A stretch of 64,000 nt of DNA from Neobacillus bataviensis LMG 21833 (GCF_000307875.1 NZ_AJLS01000123.1:1-64000), one strand, 5' to 3'. Counted from the first letter of the stretch, positions 37,926-47,076 are shown. Translations and numbers: made by a program. Notes: a model not told the origin generated them from the letters alone.

Positions 37926-37941
37926 TGTGAACATGTTCACA
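37926..37941. promoter_or_regulatory. Fnr/Crp-type palindrome, proximal site of the nrf operon
   Basis: TGTGAACATGTTCACA is a second perfect TGTGA-N6-TCACA site, and the whole 16-mer is palindromic. CATAAT follows at 37949-37954. It is 40 bp upstream of the first gene, so it may overlap the promoter. Confidence 0.65.
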
Positions 37942-37981
37942 TTTTATCCATAATTTTGTCCAATGTGAAAGGAAGTTAAAG

Positions 37982-38782
37982 ATGAAAAAATTCCTTGTTA
38001 TTGTAAGCATTACTTTAGCCTTCATTTGCCCCGCAATCAGTTACGCGCAAAATCAAACAATTTTAACTATGGAAGAACTATCGATTCGTGTCATGCCGGA
38101 GTACGCCTATCATCCCAATGATCAGAAGAAGGATCATGCCCCACTATTGATTGGGTATCAGGGTTCGATGGTTAATAATTCTGATCAGCCCCAGAAGGGA
38201 AAAATTGAAATTCCGCTTCCAATGCAAGAGAAAAATTTTCAGATTGGCTTTGTTGCCGATTACTCCAGTGATTTACGAACGACTTATGAAATTGAGTATG
38301 TCATTGACCGTGAAAAAGGAACGATTTCCTGGACATCGAGTGAAGAGATTGGCCCTAAGGAACGATATAAATTTGTCATCGAATTTTATTCTGACAGCCT
38401 AAAGGTTAATAAGGAAAAGAAATCGTTATCCTATCAGTTTAAGAGTTTTTCTGATATAGGACTGGTCAATATGATCCTTACCGAACCGTCCAAGGCGAAA
38501 AAAATAAAGCTCACACCGGCTCCTGATAAAAAACAGAATCACGATGGGAGCGACCATACCGTCTCCTATCTCTTTCAAGATGTAAAAGCTGGTGAGGAAA
38601 AAAACTTCAGGTTATCCTATGAACGCAGTGAAACAAAACCAACTACAGAACTTACTGATAAAGTTGAACCGGAAGGAAATAAAAAATCTACCGGCCTCGC
38701 ACTTGGGGCATTTAGTGGGATTAGCGTCCTATCCGCGGGGGCATTGACCTTTTTATTCAAAAAGAGAAAGAAGAAGGCGTAA
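37982..38782 (+). CDS. Secreted, C-terminally anchored protein of unknown function in the nrf operon
   Basis: I do not recognise the family. The 266-aa product has a signal peptide (MKKFLVIVSITLAFICPAIS, likely cut after SYAQ), about 205 external residues that look all-beta (QGSMVNNSDQPQKGKIEIPLP suggests an immunoglobulin-like sandwich), a Pro/Thr/Lys-rich linker, and a C-terminal membrane helix followed by KKRKKKA. This is a type I membrane topology on the outer face. It has no CxxCH motif. AAAGGAAG precedes the ATG. It is the first gene after two Fnr-type sites and lies 87 bp ahead of nrfH, so a role in nitrite ammonification or cytochrome c biogenesis is plausible but inferred. Confidence 0.75.
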   Translation: MKKFLVIVSITLAFICPAISYAQNQTILTMEELSIRVMPEYAYHPNDQKKDHAPLLIGYQGSMVNNSDQPQKGKIEIPLPMQEKNFQIGFVADYSSDLRTTYEIEYVIDREKGTISWTSSEEIGPKERYKFVIEFYSDSLKVNKEKKSLSYQFKSFSDIGLVNMILTEPSKAKKIKLTPAPDKKQNHDGSDHTVSYLFQDVKAGEEKNFRLSYERSETKPTTELTDKVEPEGNKKSTGLALGAFSGISVLSAGALTFLFKKRKKKA

Positions 38783-38869
38783 GTGCCGTCAATATTGGGG
38801 ATTAAGGTGCCCTAAAAGGTACGTTAATAAATAAATAGAGAGAGTAAAGATTTTATGGGAGGTGAAGAA

Positions 38870-39382
38870 ATGTTCAAAAAACTTCTGGGGATGAACAAAA
38901 AGTTTTTAGTTGTTTTAGTCCTGCTTATTGGCGTGTTTTTATCATTTTCGACAGTGAAAACAATGGCATACTTAGATTCACCGGGTTTTTGCCAAAACTG
39001 TCATACGATGAAATCAGTCTATACTTCGTTTGTGGATTCCACACATGCGGAATTGCAGTGTAATGACTGCCATTTGCCGCATAAGAGTGAGGTCGGGAAA
39101 TTATTTTTCAAAGGCCGTGCCGGAATGACGCATATTTATTTCAATACACTTGGGACTGAGAAGATACCTGATGTAATTGAAGCGACAGCACGCACGAAGG
39201 GGATTATGAATGATAACTGTATCTCCTGTCACAAGAGTACGCTCAGCAACGTATCTCATGATGCCAAGGATAGCTGCATCTCCTGCCACAAAACGGTACC
39301 ACACGGGAAAGGCTTTAAAGATGATCACTATAATAAGCCACCTGTATCAGGAGAGTTATTAGAAAATAAGGGAGGATTTTAA
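38870..39382 (+). CDS. nrfH: Membrane tetrahaem cytochrome c NrfH
   Basis: NrfH is the quinol dehydrogenase that passes electrons from menaquinol to NrfA. The 170-aa protein has one N-terminal membrane helix (about 11-29) and four CxxCH haem sites (41-45, 64-68, 117-121, 136-140), the NapC/NirT layout. The ATG at 38870 follows GGAGGTGA by a good distance; an ATG at 38855 lies before that site and is rejected. nrfA follows after three bases. Menaquinol from the men genes would be the electron donor. Confidence 0.94.
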   Translation: MFKKLLGMNKKFLVVLVLLIGVFLSFSTVKTMAYLDSPGFCQNCHTMKSVYTSFVDSTHAELQCNDCHLPHKSEVGKLFFKGRAGMTHIYFNTLGTEKIPDVIEATARTKGIMNDNCISCHKSTLSNVSHDAKDSCISCHKTVPHGKGFKDDHYNKPPVSGELLENKGGF

Positions 39383-39385
39383 AAA

Positions 39386-40837
39386 ATGGGAAGGTTCCGA
39401 TATGGGGCATATCTTTTCTTGCTTGCATTGATGTTAATCATCACCGGCTGCGGCAATGATTCCAGTGACAAAACTGCAACGGCCGCAGGCAAGAAGACGA
39501 CAGGCCTTTCAGCAGATGAAATAAGCAATGAAGCATTCAAGGACATATTTCCGCTTCAATACAACAGCTACAAGAAAAACGAGAAGATGGAAGATACTAA
39601 ATACGGCGGTTCAGTGAAACGAAGCAAGTATGATCCGGACAAAGAGCCATTACTGCCCATTCTTTTTAATGGCTATGGTTTTGCGACTGAGTACAATGAA
39701 GACCGCGGCCACACTTACGCGTTAGAAGATATCCGTAATGTCAAACGGATTACGGATAAATCTGTTGGTTCTTGTTATACATGTAAATCAACGGCCGTGC
39801 CAAAAATGATTGAAGAAATGGGCGACAGCTATTGGGGCGCTAATTTTAACAAAGATATTTGGCCAAAAGGGGAAGCAATGGGTCACTCGCCAATCGGTTG
39901 CTCCGATTGTCATGATCCGAAAACAATGGATTTGCGCGTTACTCGTCCTAGTCTTTTTAAAGCATTGAAAGCAAAAGGCGTCGATGTGTCAAATCCAACG
40001 AAAAACGAAATGCGAAGTTACGTTTGCGGCCAGTGTCATGATGAATATTACTTTGCTGCTAATAATAGTGAAGTTACTTACCCATGGACAAAAGGCTTCA
40101 AACCGGAAGAAATGTATGAATACTACAATACAATTGCTAAAGAAAACGGCTTTGAAAAAGACTGGGTCAGCAATATTTCCGGAGCGCCAATGCTAAAGGC
40201 TCAGCATCCTGAATTTGAAACCCATTTATCTGGTACACATGGTAAAGCAAATGTATCCTGTGCTGATTGCCATATGCCATATGAGAGAGTTGATGGAAAA
40301 AGAAAGATCACATCACACTGGTGGACTTCACCTCTTAAAACCATGCAGACATCTTGTGGCCAGTGTCATGGTGACCGTGATTTAGACAAATTGAAAGACC
40401 GTGTTTATGAAATTCAAGATGCAAACGTGAAGGGTCTACATGATGCCCAAGATATTTCTACTTCTGCTCATTATTATGTGAACAGAATGATTACTTCAGG
40501 TGTGAGCGCGGATAAAATCAAAGATGCGCAGGAATTTGTGCGTAGGGGTCAATGGTTCTGGGATATTATTGCGGCTGAAAACTCTTCAGGCTTCCATAAT
40601 CCACAAGGATCCATGGATTCCTTAAGGATTTCGATTGAACAGTCAAACAAGGCGATTCGTCTTGCAACTGAAGAGCTTGTGAAAAAAGGCGTCAACATGG
40701 AAGAGTTGGATCAGGAAATTGAAAAGGCTAAAAAAGCTGTTGCCGATGAGAAAGTGAATGAAAAGAAAAAAGACCAAGCTGTTAACAGCTATTTCCCTGC
40801 ACAGGCACCAGTTGTAGCAGCACCGCCAAAAAAATAG
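39386..40837 (+). CDS. nrfA: Ammonia-forming cytochrome c nitrite reductase NrfA
   Basis: NrfA reduces nitrite to ammonium with six electrons. The protein has a lipoprotein signal (LIITGC, Cys22), as expected for a Gram-positive extracytoplasmic enzyme. The catalytic haem has the diagnostic CYTCK (130-134, lysine-ligated), and four further CxxCH sites lie at 172-176, 214-218, 292-296 and 324-328. RSYVCGQCHDEYYF and HPEFETHLSGTHG contain the conserved active-site Arg, Tyr and His. Length 483 aa is typical. GGGAGGATT precedes the ATG. A strong terminator follows. Confidence 0.97.
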   Translation: MGRFRYGAYLFLLALMLIITGCGNDSSDKTATAAGKKTTGLSADEISNEAFKDIFPLQYNSYKKNEKMEDTKYGGSVKRSKYDPDKEPLLPILFNGYGFATEYNEDRGHTYALEDIRNVKRITDKSVGSCYTCKSTAVPKMIEEMGDSYWGANFNKDIWPKGEAMGHSPIGCSDCHDPKTMDLRVTRPSLFKALKAKGVDVSNPTKNEMRSYVCGQCHDEYYFAANNSEVTYPWTKGFKPEEMYEYYNTIAKENGFEKDWVSNISGAPMLKAQHPEFETHLSGTHGKANVSCADCHMPYERVDGKRKITSHWWTSPLKTMQTSCGQCHGDRDLDKLKDRVYEIQDANVKGLHDAQDISTSAHYYVNRMITSGVSADKIKDAQEFVRRGQWFWDIIAAENSSGFHNPQGSMDSLRISIEQSNKAIRLATEELVKKGVNMEELDQEIEKAKKAVADEKVNEKKKDQAVNSYFPAQAPVVAAPPKK

Positions 40838-40916
40838 ACCCTTTCCATTTTTAAATTGTTATTCGTCCCGCCAAGAAGGAATAAGAATTAAGGAAAGAGC
40901 CTTTGAATACTTATTG

Positions 40917-40951
40917 AAAACACTGTTTTCCACTGGAGAACAGTGTTTTCC
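40917..40951 (+). terminator. Terminator of the nrf operon
   Basis: A 14-bp stem with one G-T pair (40917-40930 with 40936-40949) and a 5-nt loop ends in Ts. Confidence 0.85.
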
Positions 40952-41010
40952 TGCTTTTATTGTGACAAAATGGCTGCGGAGTGTCAATTTGCTTGGCTTC
41001 AATTATGTTA

Positions 41011-41104
41011 TTGGCGGAATTAATTGTGAAATTGGCGGAATAAACTAGAAAGTTGGCGGAATCTAGCCGGGGTTTGGCGGAATAAATTATAAAGTTGGCG
41101 GAAT
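41011..41104. repeat. Five 21-bp direct repeats with a TTGGCGGAAT core
   Basis: TTGGCGGAAT occurs at 41011, 41032, 41053, 41074 and 41095, an exact 21-bp period, while the 11 bases between cores vary and are AT-rich in most copies. The array lies between the nrf terminator and the MFS gene, in a gene-free stretch of about 390 bases. It encodes nothing obvious. Confidence 0.88.
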
Positions 41105-41231
41105 CCCCTGCAAACCAGCAGCATCATTTTTTTTCGCGAAATATGGAAATACAAAACGATTGCACCTTTATAGAAAAACAGCTAAAATAACCAAGGGAAT
41201 TGAAATAGTTAATGTTAAAGGAGCGTTTTTC

Positions 41232-42425
41232 ATGCCACGAGCCTTATGGCTTTTAATCATCGGGATGGCAGTGAATGTAATAGGCTCTTCTTTTTTATGG
41301 CCTTTAAATACAATCTATATTCACGATCATTTAGGAAAGTCCCTTTCCGTTGCAGGGATTGTCCTCATGCTCAACTCGGGAGCAAACGTCATCGGAAATC
41401 TTTATGGCGGCCATTTATTCGATAAAATGGGCGGTTATAAATCTATCATACTAGGGATTGGTATTTCCCTTTTAGCCCTCATCGGCTTATCTATCTGGCA
41501 TGACTGGACACAATACGTCATTTTTCTGACCATTACCGGCTTTGGAACAGGAATTATTTTTCCATCCATGTATGCCATGGCGGGGTCAGTTTGGAAAGAA
41601 GGCGGGCGAAAATCGTTTAATGCCCTTTATGTGGCACAAAACCTTGGAGTAGCGGTAGGCGCATCGCTTGGCGGGATTGTAGCAGATTACTCCTTCCAAT
41701 TAATCTTCTTAGCGAATACCATCATGTATGTCATCTTTTTACTAATCGCTGTCATTGGATATAAGGGAATCGTAGTAGAGGCTGCAATACATGACCAGAA
41801 AGAAAAAGCATTAAATATTGTAAAAAACAAGGCAAACCTGCAGGCTTTATTGATTGTTTGCAGCGGCTATTTGCTGTGCTGGGTTGCTTATAGCCAATGG
41901 ACGACAACGATTGCCTCTTACACACAGGAAATCAACATTTCCTTAACGCAATACAGCCTATTGTGGACGATAAACGGTGCCATCATCGTTCTCGGACAGC
42001 CGCTATTAAATGGAGTGCTAAAGTATCTATCAGCCTCACTTAAGCTGCAAATCCTTATTGGAATTGGGATTTTTATCGTATCCTTTTTAGTTGCTGGAAA
42101 GGCAAGTGCCTTTTCAGGATTCTTAGTTGCGATGATTATCTTAACCATTGGTGAAATGTTCATCTGGCCTGCCGTTCCTACCATTGCTTTCGATTTAGCT
42201 CCTAAGGGGAGAGAGGGCTTTTATCAAGGAATCGTCAACAGCACCGCAACAGGCGGAAGAATGGTCGGCCCCTTACTAGGCGGAATAATCGTCGATATGT
42301 ACAGCATGTCCTCATTATTTATCCTATTAATTGGACTATTCCTAATCGCAATCGTCACTACCCTTATGTATGATCGTGGAATAAAAAGGAAAATGGTGTC
42401 AGGCACCGTTCGTGGACAAATGTAG
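41232..42425 (+). CDS. yttB: Major facilitator superfamily transporter YttB
   Basis: The 397-aa protein has about 12 membrane segments and the MFS loop motif GGHLFDKMGGYKS between helices 2 and 3. The neighbourhood and length match B. subtilis YttB, a putative drug efflux transporter; the substrate is unknown. The ATG at 41232 has AAAGGAG eight bases upstream; the frame remains open back to 41160 without a start signal. The last codons (KMVSGTVRGQM) lie inside a GGTGTCAGGCACC repeat, so the C-terminus has probably been remodelled by it. Confidence 0.87.
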   Translation: MPRALWLLIIGMAVNVIGSSFLWPLNTIYIHDHLGKSLSVAGIVLMLNSGANVIGNLYGGHLFDKMGGYKSIILGIGISLLALIGLSIWHDWTQYVIFLTITGFGTGIIFPSMYAMAGSVWKEGGRKSFNALYVAQNLGVAVGASLGGIVADYSFQLIFLANTIMYVIFLLIAVIGYKGIVVEAAIHDQKEKALNIVKNKANLQALLIVCSGYLLCWVAYSQWTTTIASYTQEINISLTQYSLLWTINGAIIVLGQPLLNGVLKYLSASLKLQILIGIGIFIVSFLVAGKASAFSGFLVAMIILTIGEMFIWPAVPTIAFDLAPKGREGFYQGIVNSTATGGRMVGPLLGGIIVDMYSMSSLFILLIGLFLIAIVTTLMYDRGIKRKMVSGTVRGQM

Positions 42426-42438
42426 GCATTTGTCCGCG
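42395..42438. repeat. GGTGTCAGGCACC repeat with hairpin at the yttB 3' end
   Basis: GGTGTCAGGCACC (42395-42407) is followed by a 12-bp stem with one G-T pair (42411-42422 with 42427-42438, loop TAGG). I recall GTGTCAGGCAC blocks with GGACAAATG-type sequence as frequent interspersed elements in bacilli. It overlaps the yttB stop codon. Confidence 0.6.
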
Positions 42439-42443
42439 TGGAA

Positions 42444-42482
42444 AGGACAGTGTTGATTATAATCGCATTGTCCTATTTTTTT
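42444..42482 (+). terminator. Terminator after yttB
   Basis: AGGACAGTG (42444-42452) pairs with CATTGTCCT (42466-42474), followed by a T-run. Confidence 0.75.
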
Positions 42483-42531
42483 GTTTAAAAAGAAGATTTC
42501 CCGTCCATCCTGAAAATAGGCGCAAGCATAC

Positions 42532-42560
42532 TTGCATACTGCCTGAAAATTTAATACAAT
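42532..42560 (+). promoter_or_regulatory. SigA promoter of leuS
   Basis: TTGCAT (42532-42537) and TACAAT (42555-42560) are spaced by 17 bp, about 35 nt before the T-box leader fold. Confidence 0.7.
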
Positions 42561-42592
42561 AACCGTAATACATTTTATATTAGAAAAACAGT

Positions 42593-42826
42593 GATTAGGA
42601 GTAGTAGTGGTTCATACCCGAACTTAAAGAGAGTTGACGGCTGGTGGAAGTCAACCGGGTACATCATGAACTCGCCTTTGAGTTGCAGGCATGAAGGTCA
42701 GTAATGTTTGCCGTTTTCCGCGTTAAGGATGAATGAAGCGAGTGCATGCATGCACTAATGTGGGTGGTACCGCGGGAAGATACATACAATCCTCTCGTCC
42801 CTTTTGGGGATGAGGGGTTTTTTATT
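42593..42826 (+). ncRNA. T-box leader of leuS (Leu specifier CUC)
   Basis: The stem I apical part (AGAGAGTTGACGGCTGGTGG) is followed by GAA-CTC-GCCTTTGAG, the canonical specifier-loop layout, with CTC at 42671-42673 reading leucine. The T-box sequence TGGGTGGTACCGCGGG (42761-42776) and the terminator stem (42791-42801 with 42807-42817) plus T-run complete the switch. Uncharged tRNA-Leu would promote readthrough. Confidence 0.95.
42791..42826 (+). terminator. Terminator of the leuS T-box
   Basis: An 11-bp stem containing two G-T pairs is followed by seven Ts. It competes with the antiterminator formed with the T-box sequence. Confidence 0.85.
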
Positions 42827-42847
42827 TTTTTATAGGAGGAAACCATT

Positions 42848-45265
42848 ATGAGTTTCAATCATCAGCAAATCGAAAAAAAATGGCAACAAAAATGGGAAAC
42901 AGAAAAAACATTCAAAACAAGTGAAGAATATGATAAACGCAAATTCTACGCGTTAGATATGTTTCCATATCCATCAGGAGCTGGTCTCCATGTTGGTCAC
43001 CCTGAAGGCTACACCGCAACAGATATTCTTTCCCGTTTAAAACGGATGCAAGGATATAATGTCCTTCACCCAATGGGCTGGGACGCATTCGGATTACCGG
43101 CAGAACAATATGCGCTAGATACTGGCAACGACCCTGCAGAATTCACTGAGAAAAACATTAATACCTTCCGCAGACAAATTAAAGCGTTAGGTTTCTCGTA
43201 TGACTGGGATCGAGAAGTCAACACGACTGATCCGGAATATTATAAATGGACACAGTGGATTTTCTTGAAACTTTTTGAAAAAGGTCTTGCCTATATCGAT
43301 GAGGTAGCTGTAAACTGGTGCCCTGCCCTTGGAACCGTTTTAGCAAACGAAGAAGTCATTGATGGTAAAAGTGAACGCGGCGGACATCCGGTAGAACGCC
43401 GTCCGATGAAGCAATGGATGTTAAAAATTACAACCTATGGCGACCGTTTACTTGAAGACTTAGAAGAGTTAGATTGGCCAGAAAGCTTGAAAGAAATGCA
43501 ACGCAACTGGATTGGCCGTTCTGAAGGCGCCGAAGTAACCTTCGCGATTGATGGACATGATGAAACCTTTACCGTTTTCACCACTCGTCCGGACACCTTA
43601 TTCGGTGCCACCTATGCGGTACTTGCGCCTGAGCATGCATTTGTTGATAAAATTACTTCAGCTGGACAACGCGCAGCTGTTGGTGCCTATTTAGATAAGG
43701 TCAAAACCAAGAGCGATTTAGAGCGTACAGACCTTGCAAAAGAAAAAACAGGTGTATTTACCGGTGCCTACGCCATTAACCCTGTAAATGGCGAAAAAAT
43801 GCCAATCTGGATTGCCGATTATGTATTGGTAAGCTATGGAACAGGCGCCATCATGGCCGTTCCTGCTCACGATGAACGTGATTATGATTTTGCAAAAGAA
43901 TTCGGGCTGCCAATTATTCCGGTAGTAGCAGGCGGAGATGTCGAGAAAGAAGCCTACACGGGTGACGGCGAACACATCAACTCTGAATTCTTAAATGGGT
44001 TAAATAAAGAAGAAGCGATTTCCAACATGATTTCCTGGTTAGAGGAAAAAGGCATCGGAACAAAGAAAGTAACGTTCCGCTTACGCGATTGGTTATTCAG
44101 CCGTCAGCGTTATTGGGGTGAGCCGATTCCGATTATCCATTGGGAAGATGGCACCATGACAGCTGTTCCTGATGATCAGCTTCCATTGATGTTACCAAAA
44201 ACAAAAGATATTAAACCATCAGGAACAGGTGAATCACCACTTGCCAATATCGCTGATTGGGTAAATGTGGTTGACCCGGAAACAGGCAAAAAAGGCCGCC
44301 GCGAAACGAATACAATGCCGCAATGGGCAGGAAGCTGCTGGTACTATTTACGGTATATTGATCCTAAGAACAGCGAATCACTTGCTTCTGCCGAAAAATT
44401 AAATCACTGGCTGCCAGTTGATATTTATATTGGCGGTGCTGAGCATGCTGTGCTTCACTTGCTATACGCCCGCTTCTGGCATAAATTTTTATATGATATC
44501 GGTGTGGTGCCAACAAAAGAGCCATTCCAAAAGTTATTTAACCAAGGGATGATTTTAGGCGAAGGTAATGAAAAAATGAGTAAATCAAAAGGGAATGTTG
44601 TCAATCCTGATGATATCATTGATAGTCATGGTGCTGATACACTTCGCTTGTATGAAATGTTTATGGGCCCGCTTGATGCCTCGATTGCATGGTCAACAAA
44701 CGGTCTAGATGGCTCACGCCGCTTCCTTGACCGGATTTGGCGCTTGTTTGTGGAAGAGGATGGCTCGTTAAGTTCGAAAATCCAGACTACAAGTGATGCT
44801 TCAAACTTGGAGAAAGTCTACCATCAAACTGTGAAAAAGGTAACGGAGGATTATGAAGGGTTACGGTTCAATACGGCGATTTCACAAATGATGGTCTTCA
44901 TTAATGAAGCCTACAAAGCAACAGTACTTCCAAAGGACTATGTTGAAGGCTTTGTTAAAATGCTTGCACCTGTTTGCCCGCATATTGCTGAAGAGCTTTG
45001 GGCGAAACTAGGTCATAGCGGAACAATCTCGTACGAAGCTTGGCCTGCATATGATGAAGCTAAACTTGTTGATGAAGAAGTTGAAATTGTCATCCAAGTT
45101 AACGGTAAAGTGAAAACTAAATTGAGAGTACCAACAGATGCCAGCAAAGAGGCATTAGAAGGAATCGCGATGGATGATGATCGCGTGAAGGAACAAATAG
45201 AAGGAAAAACAATTCGTAAAGTTATTACAGTGCCAGGAAAACTAGTTAATATCGTAGCAAACTAG
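42848..45265 (+). CDS. leuS: Leucyl-tRNA synthetase LeuS
   Basis: LeuS charges tRNA-Leu. The class I signature HVGH (in [12 protein letters not shown], residues 47-51), the editing domain with [11 protein letters not shown], and the KMSKS loop ([10 protein letters not shown]) are intact. Length 805 aa is standard for bacilli. TAGGAGGAAA precedes the ATG. Expression is controlled by the T-box leader. Confidence 0.98.
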   Translation: MSFNHQQIEKKWQQKWETEKTFKTSEEYDKRKFYALDMFPYPSGAGLHVGHPEGYTATDILSRLKRMQGYNVLHPMGWDAFGLPAEQYALDTGNDPAEFTEKNINTFRRQIKALGFSYDWDREVNTTDPEYYKWTQWIFLKLFEKGLAYIDEVAVNWCPALGTVLANEEVIDGKSERGGHPVERRPMKQWMLKITTYGDRLLEDLEELDWPESLKEMQRNWIGRSEGAEVTFAIDGHDETFTVFTTRPDTLFGATYAVLAPEHAFVDKITSAGQRAAVGAYLDKVKTKSDLERTDLAKEKTGVFTGAYAINPVNGEKMPIWIADYVLVSYGTGAIMAVPAHDERDYDFAKEFGLPIIPVVAGGDVEKEAYTGDGEHINSEFLNGLNKEEAISNMISWLEEKGIGTKKVTFRLRDWLFSRQRYWGEPIPIIHWEDGTMTAVPDDQLPLMLPKTKDIKPSGTGESPLANIADWVNVVDPETGKKGRRETNTMPQWAGSCWYYLRYIDPKNSESLASAEKLNHWLPVDIYIGGAEHAVLHLLYARFWHKFLYDIGVVPTKEPFQKLFNQGMILGEGNEKMSKSKGNVVNPDDIIDSHGADTLRLYEMFMGPLDASIAWSTNGLDGSRRFLDRIWRLFVEEDGSLSSKIQTTSDASNLEKVYHQTVKKVTEDYEGLRFNTAISQMMVFINEAYKATVLPKDYVEGFVKMLAPVCPHIAEELWAKLGHSGTISYEAWPAYDEAKLVDEEVEIVIQVNGKVKTKLRVPTDASKEALEGIAMDDDRVKEQIEGKTIRKVITVPGKLVNIVAN

Positions 45266-45279
45266 AATAAAGGATAATT

Positions 45280-45309
45280 CCCCCTTTACTTAAAGGGGGG
45301 GATCTTTTT
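45280..45309 (+). terminator. Terminator after leuS
   Basis: CCCCCTTTA (45280-45288) pairs with TAAAGGGGG (45291-45299). The loop is only two bases and the T-run is short and offset, so efficiency is uncertain. Confidence 0.55.
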
Positions 45310-45326
45310 CTGAAAGGATGATTGGG

Positions 45327-45632
45327 ATGGAAGAAATTCAAACGATTACACCAGAAGAGTTACAAAAGAAGCTCGAGGCAGGGGAGAAACTCGAGCTTGT
45401 CGATGTGAGAGAAGATGAAGAGGTAGCAGCCGGCATGATTCCAGGAGCGAAGCATATTCGCATGGGGGATATTCCTGTTAACTTGGACTATTTTGATAAG
45501 GATAAAGAATATATCTTTATATGCCGTTCAAGCGCTCGCAGCGGTAATGTTTGTTATTATCTGCAGGATCAAGGCTACAAAGTCCGCAACATGGTTGGCG
45601 GAATGATGAATTGGACAGGAGATACAAAATAA
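45327..45632 (+). CDS. ytwF: Single-domain rhodanese YtwF
   Basis: This 101-aa protein is one rhodanese domain with the persulfide-carrying cysteine loop CRSSARS and the N-terminal ELVDVREDEEV motif. It would carry sulfane sulfur in the cytosol. The ATG at 45327 has AAAGGA about eight bases upstream; an ATG at 45318 overlaps that site. The location after leuS and the length fit B. subtilis YtwF. Confidence 0.88.
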   Translation: MEEIQTITPEELQKKLEAGEKLELVDVREDEEVAAGMIPGAKHIRMGDIPVNLDYFDKDKEYIFICRSSARSGNVCYYLQDQGYKVRNMVGGMMNWTGDTK

Positions 45633-45661
45633 CCGATTCCACTTTTGGAATCGGTTTTTCT
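45631..45661. terminator. Terminator between ytwF and the ferric reductase-like gene
   Basis: An 11-bp perfect stem (45631-45641 with 45646-45656) is followed by five Ts on the plus strand. Confidence 0.85.
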
Positions 45662-45668
45662 GTGCTTA

Positions 45669-46196
45669 TTATTGCGTTACGCTCAACTTCTGCTTATCCT
45701 TCTGTAGTATAAGTCCGATATAAATGACTGGAACGATATTCACAACCGCAAGCACTATACCTTTAAAGTCTGTCCCTATAAACAGGCCGTGTAACGTAAC
45801 CAATATATATAGAATTGGATTCAATGCATGGAGTTTCCGCCATTTTTGATAGCCAATCTTCTTTCGTGCCTTCGATGTTATAACAGTGATGAGTAAAAAA
45901 TACAACGATAAAGCCCCCATAGCCATTGGCAATGGTTTATAGTCGGTGTTAAACGGAATGAGTACTTCAAACCATTTAAACGAAATAAACGTATCGATCA
46001 ATAAGAAGCCGACATGGCCAAGCACAAGAAGGAGAGCCCAATTTGACAATGCTTCATGCAAAAATAACGTTGACGTAACCTTTTGTTTCCGCTTTTTCCG
46101 TATTTGAGAATATAGTCCGATGATGACAGATAGATACAGTAATAAATAGGCTACCGTACCTGTCGCCCGAATCATATACCATTCAAACATCTCCAT
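45669..46196 (-). CDS. Ferric reductase-like (FRD/MsrQ-type) haem b membrane protein
   Basis: The 175-aa protein has about six membrane helices. Two histidine pairs, His47-x13-His61 (LHEALSNWALLLVLGH) and His123-x12-His136 (KLHALNPILYILVTLHG), match the bis-haem ligand spacing of the ferric reductase/NOX/MsrQ membrane domain. No FAD- or NAD-binding domain is attached, so it can only relay electrons across the membrane. It is the last gene of a three-gene operon and starts one base after apbE ends. Together with ApbE this implies an extracytoplasmic flavoprotein as acceptor or donor. Confidence 0.82.
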   Translation of the reverse strand: MEMFEWYMIRATGTVAYLLLYLSVIIGLYSQIRKKRKQKVTSTLFLHEALSNWALLLVLGHVGFLLIDTFISFKWFEVLIPFNTDYKPLPMAMGALSLYFLLITVITSKARKKIGYQKWRKLHALNPILYILVTLHGLFIGTDFKGIVLAVVNIVPVIYIGLILQKDKQKLSVTQ

Positions 46197-46197
46197 A

Positions 46198-47076
46198 TTA
46201 TTCCCCTCCCCTCCAAATTTCTCCGTCCTTATTGATTAATACGGCACGAATGCATTTTTTGGCGCACCACTCACGGCCGGCTTTTTCTCCTAAGAGAAGA
46301 ACAGTTTTTGCCCAAACATCCGCTTCTAAAGCAGTTGGGGCTGTAACGGTAGCTGAAACAATCCCGCTTTCTGATGGTCTTCCGGTTCGCGTATTAATTA
46401 AGTGGTGACGCCATTCTCCATTGACAAGCCATTTTCTCTTCATCGAAGTGGATGTTGCAACTGCCCCGTTTTCTATTTGAATGGAAGAAATCATATTTAA
46501 CGATTCCAACGGATTCTCAATCCCGATGTTCAATGGACGCGGCAATTCGCCAAAAATGCGAATATCGCCGCCAACATTGATAAACCCATAGCCTATTTTT
46601 GCTAACAACTGGGATGCTCGATCGATTACCCAGCCCTTGGCAATGCCGCCGAGGTCGATTTTTGAATGTAAAATAACGGTCTGTCTCTCTTCATTAATGG
46701 TATATGGTTGTGATCGCACAGCCGCCGCTGTTGAATGGGCCGGTCTTTCTAATTCACGGTCTCTGATGAATTCAATTGATTTTGCATAACCGCTGTTTTC
46801 TAAGGCCGTTAAAATACTAGTATTAAAAATTCCGCCAGTATCTTTATAAAAGCGGTTTGCCTCAGTAAGAATTAAGAACAATTCGCTAGAGATGGTAACC
46901 ACTTTCCCTACTTGTCGATTCAAAATTGATAGTTCACTATCAGAGCGGAACCGGCTGCACGTATTCTCTACTAATTCAAAAAGTTTATAAATGGGCATCA
47001 TATCATTGGCGAAAAGTTCATGATTAATCGAGATTTGCACCATCGTACTCATGGAGTTGAATTGGTATTGAAACAT
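46198..47076 (-). CDS. apbE: FAD:protein FMN transferase ApbE
   Basis: ApbE attaches FMN from FAD to a Ser/Thr of an extracytoplasmic target protein. The protein (292 aa) shows the family blocks MSTMVQISI, SRFRSDSELSILN, DLGGIAKGWVID, INVGGDIR and HHLINTRTGRP, and the C-terminal TALEADVWAKTVLLLG. It has no clear signal peptide or lipobox, although most ApbE enzymes act outside the membrane; it may therefore be cytosolic or exported by another route. The ATG overlaps the stop of the upstream gene by one base (TGATG), so the two are translationally coupled. Confidence 0.92.
   Translation of the reverse strand: MFQYQFNSMSTMVQISINHELFANDMMPIYKLFELVENTCSRFRSDSELSILNRQVGKVVTISSELFLILTEANRFYKDTGGIFNTSILTALENSGYAKSIEFIRDRELERPAHSTAAAVRSQPYTINEERQTVILHSKIDLGGIAKGWVIDRASQLLAKIGYGFINVGGDIRIFGELPRPLNIGIENPLESLNMISSIQIENGAVATSTSMKRKWLVNGEWRHHLINTRTGRPSESGIVSATVTAPTALEADVWAKTVLLLGEKAGREWCAKKCIRAVLINKDGEIWRGGE

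Noticed and set aside
41011..41104. CRISPR array
   Set aside because: The repeat core is only 10 bp with 11-bp spacers, and there are no cas genes. CRISPR repeats and spacers are both much longer.
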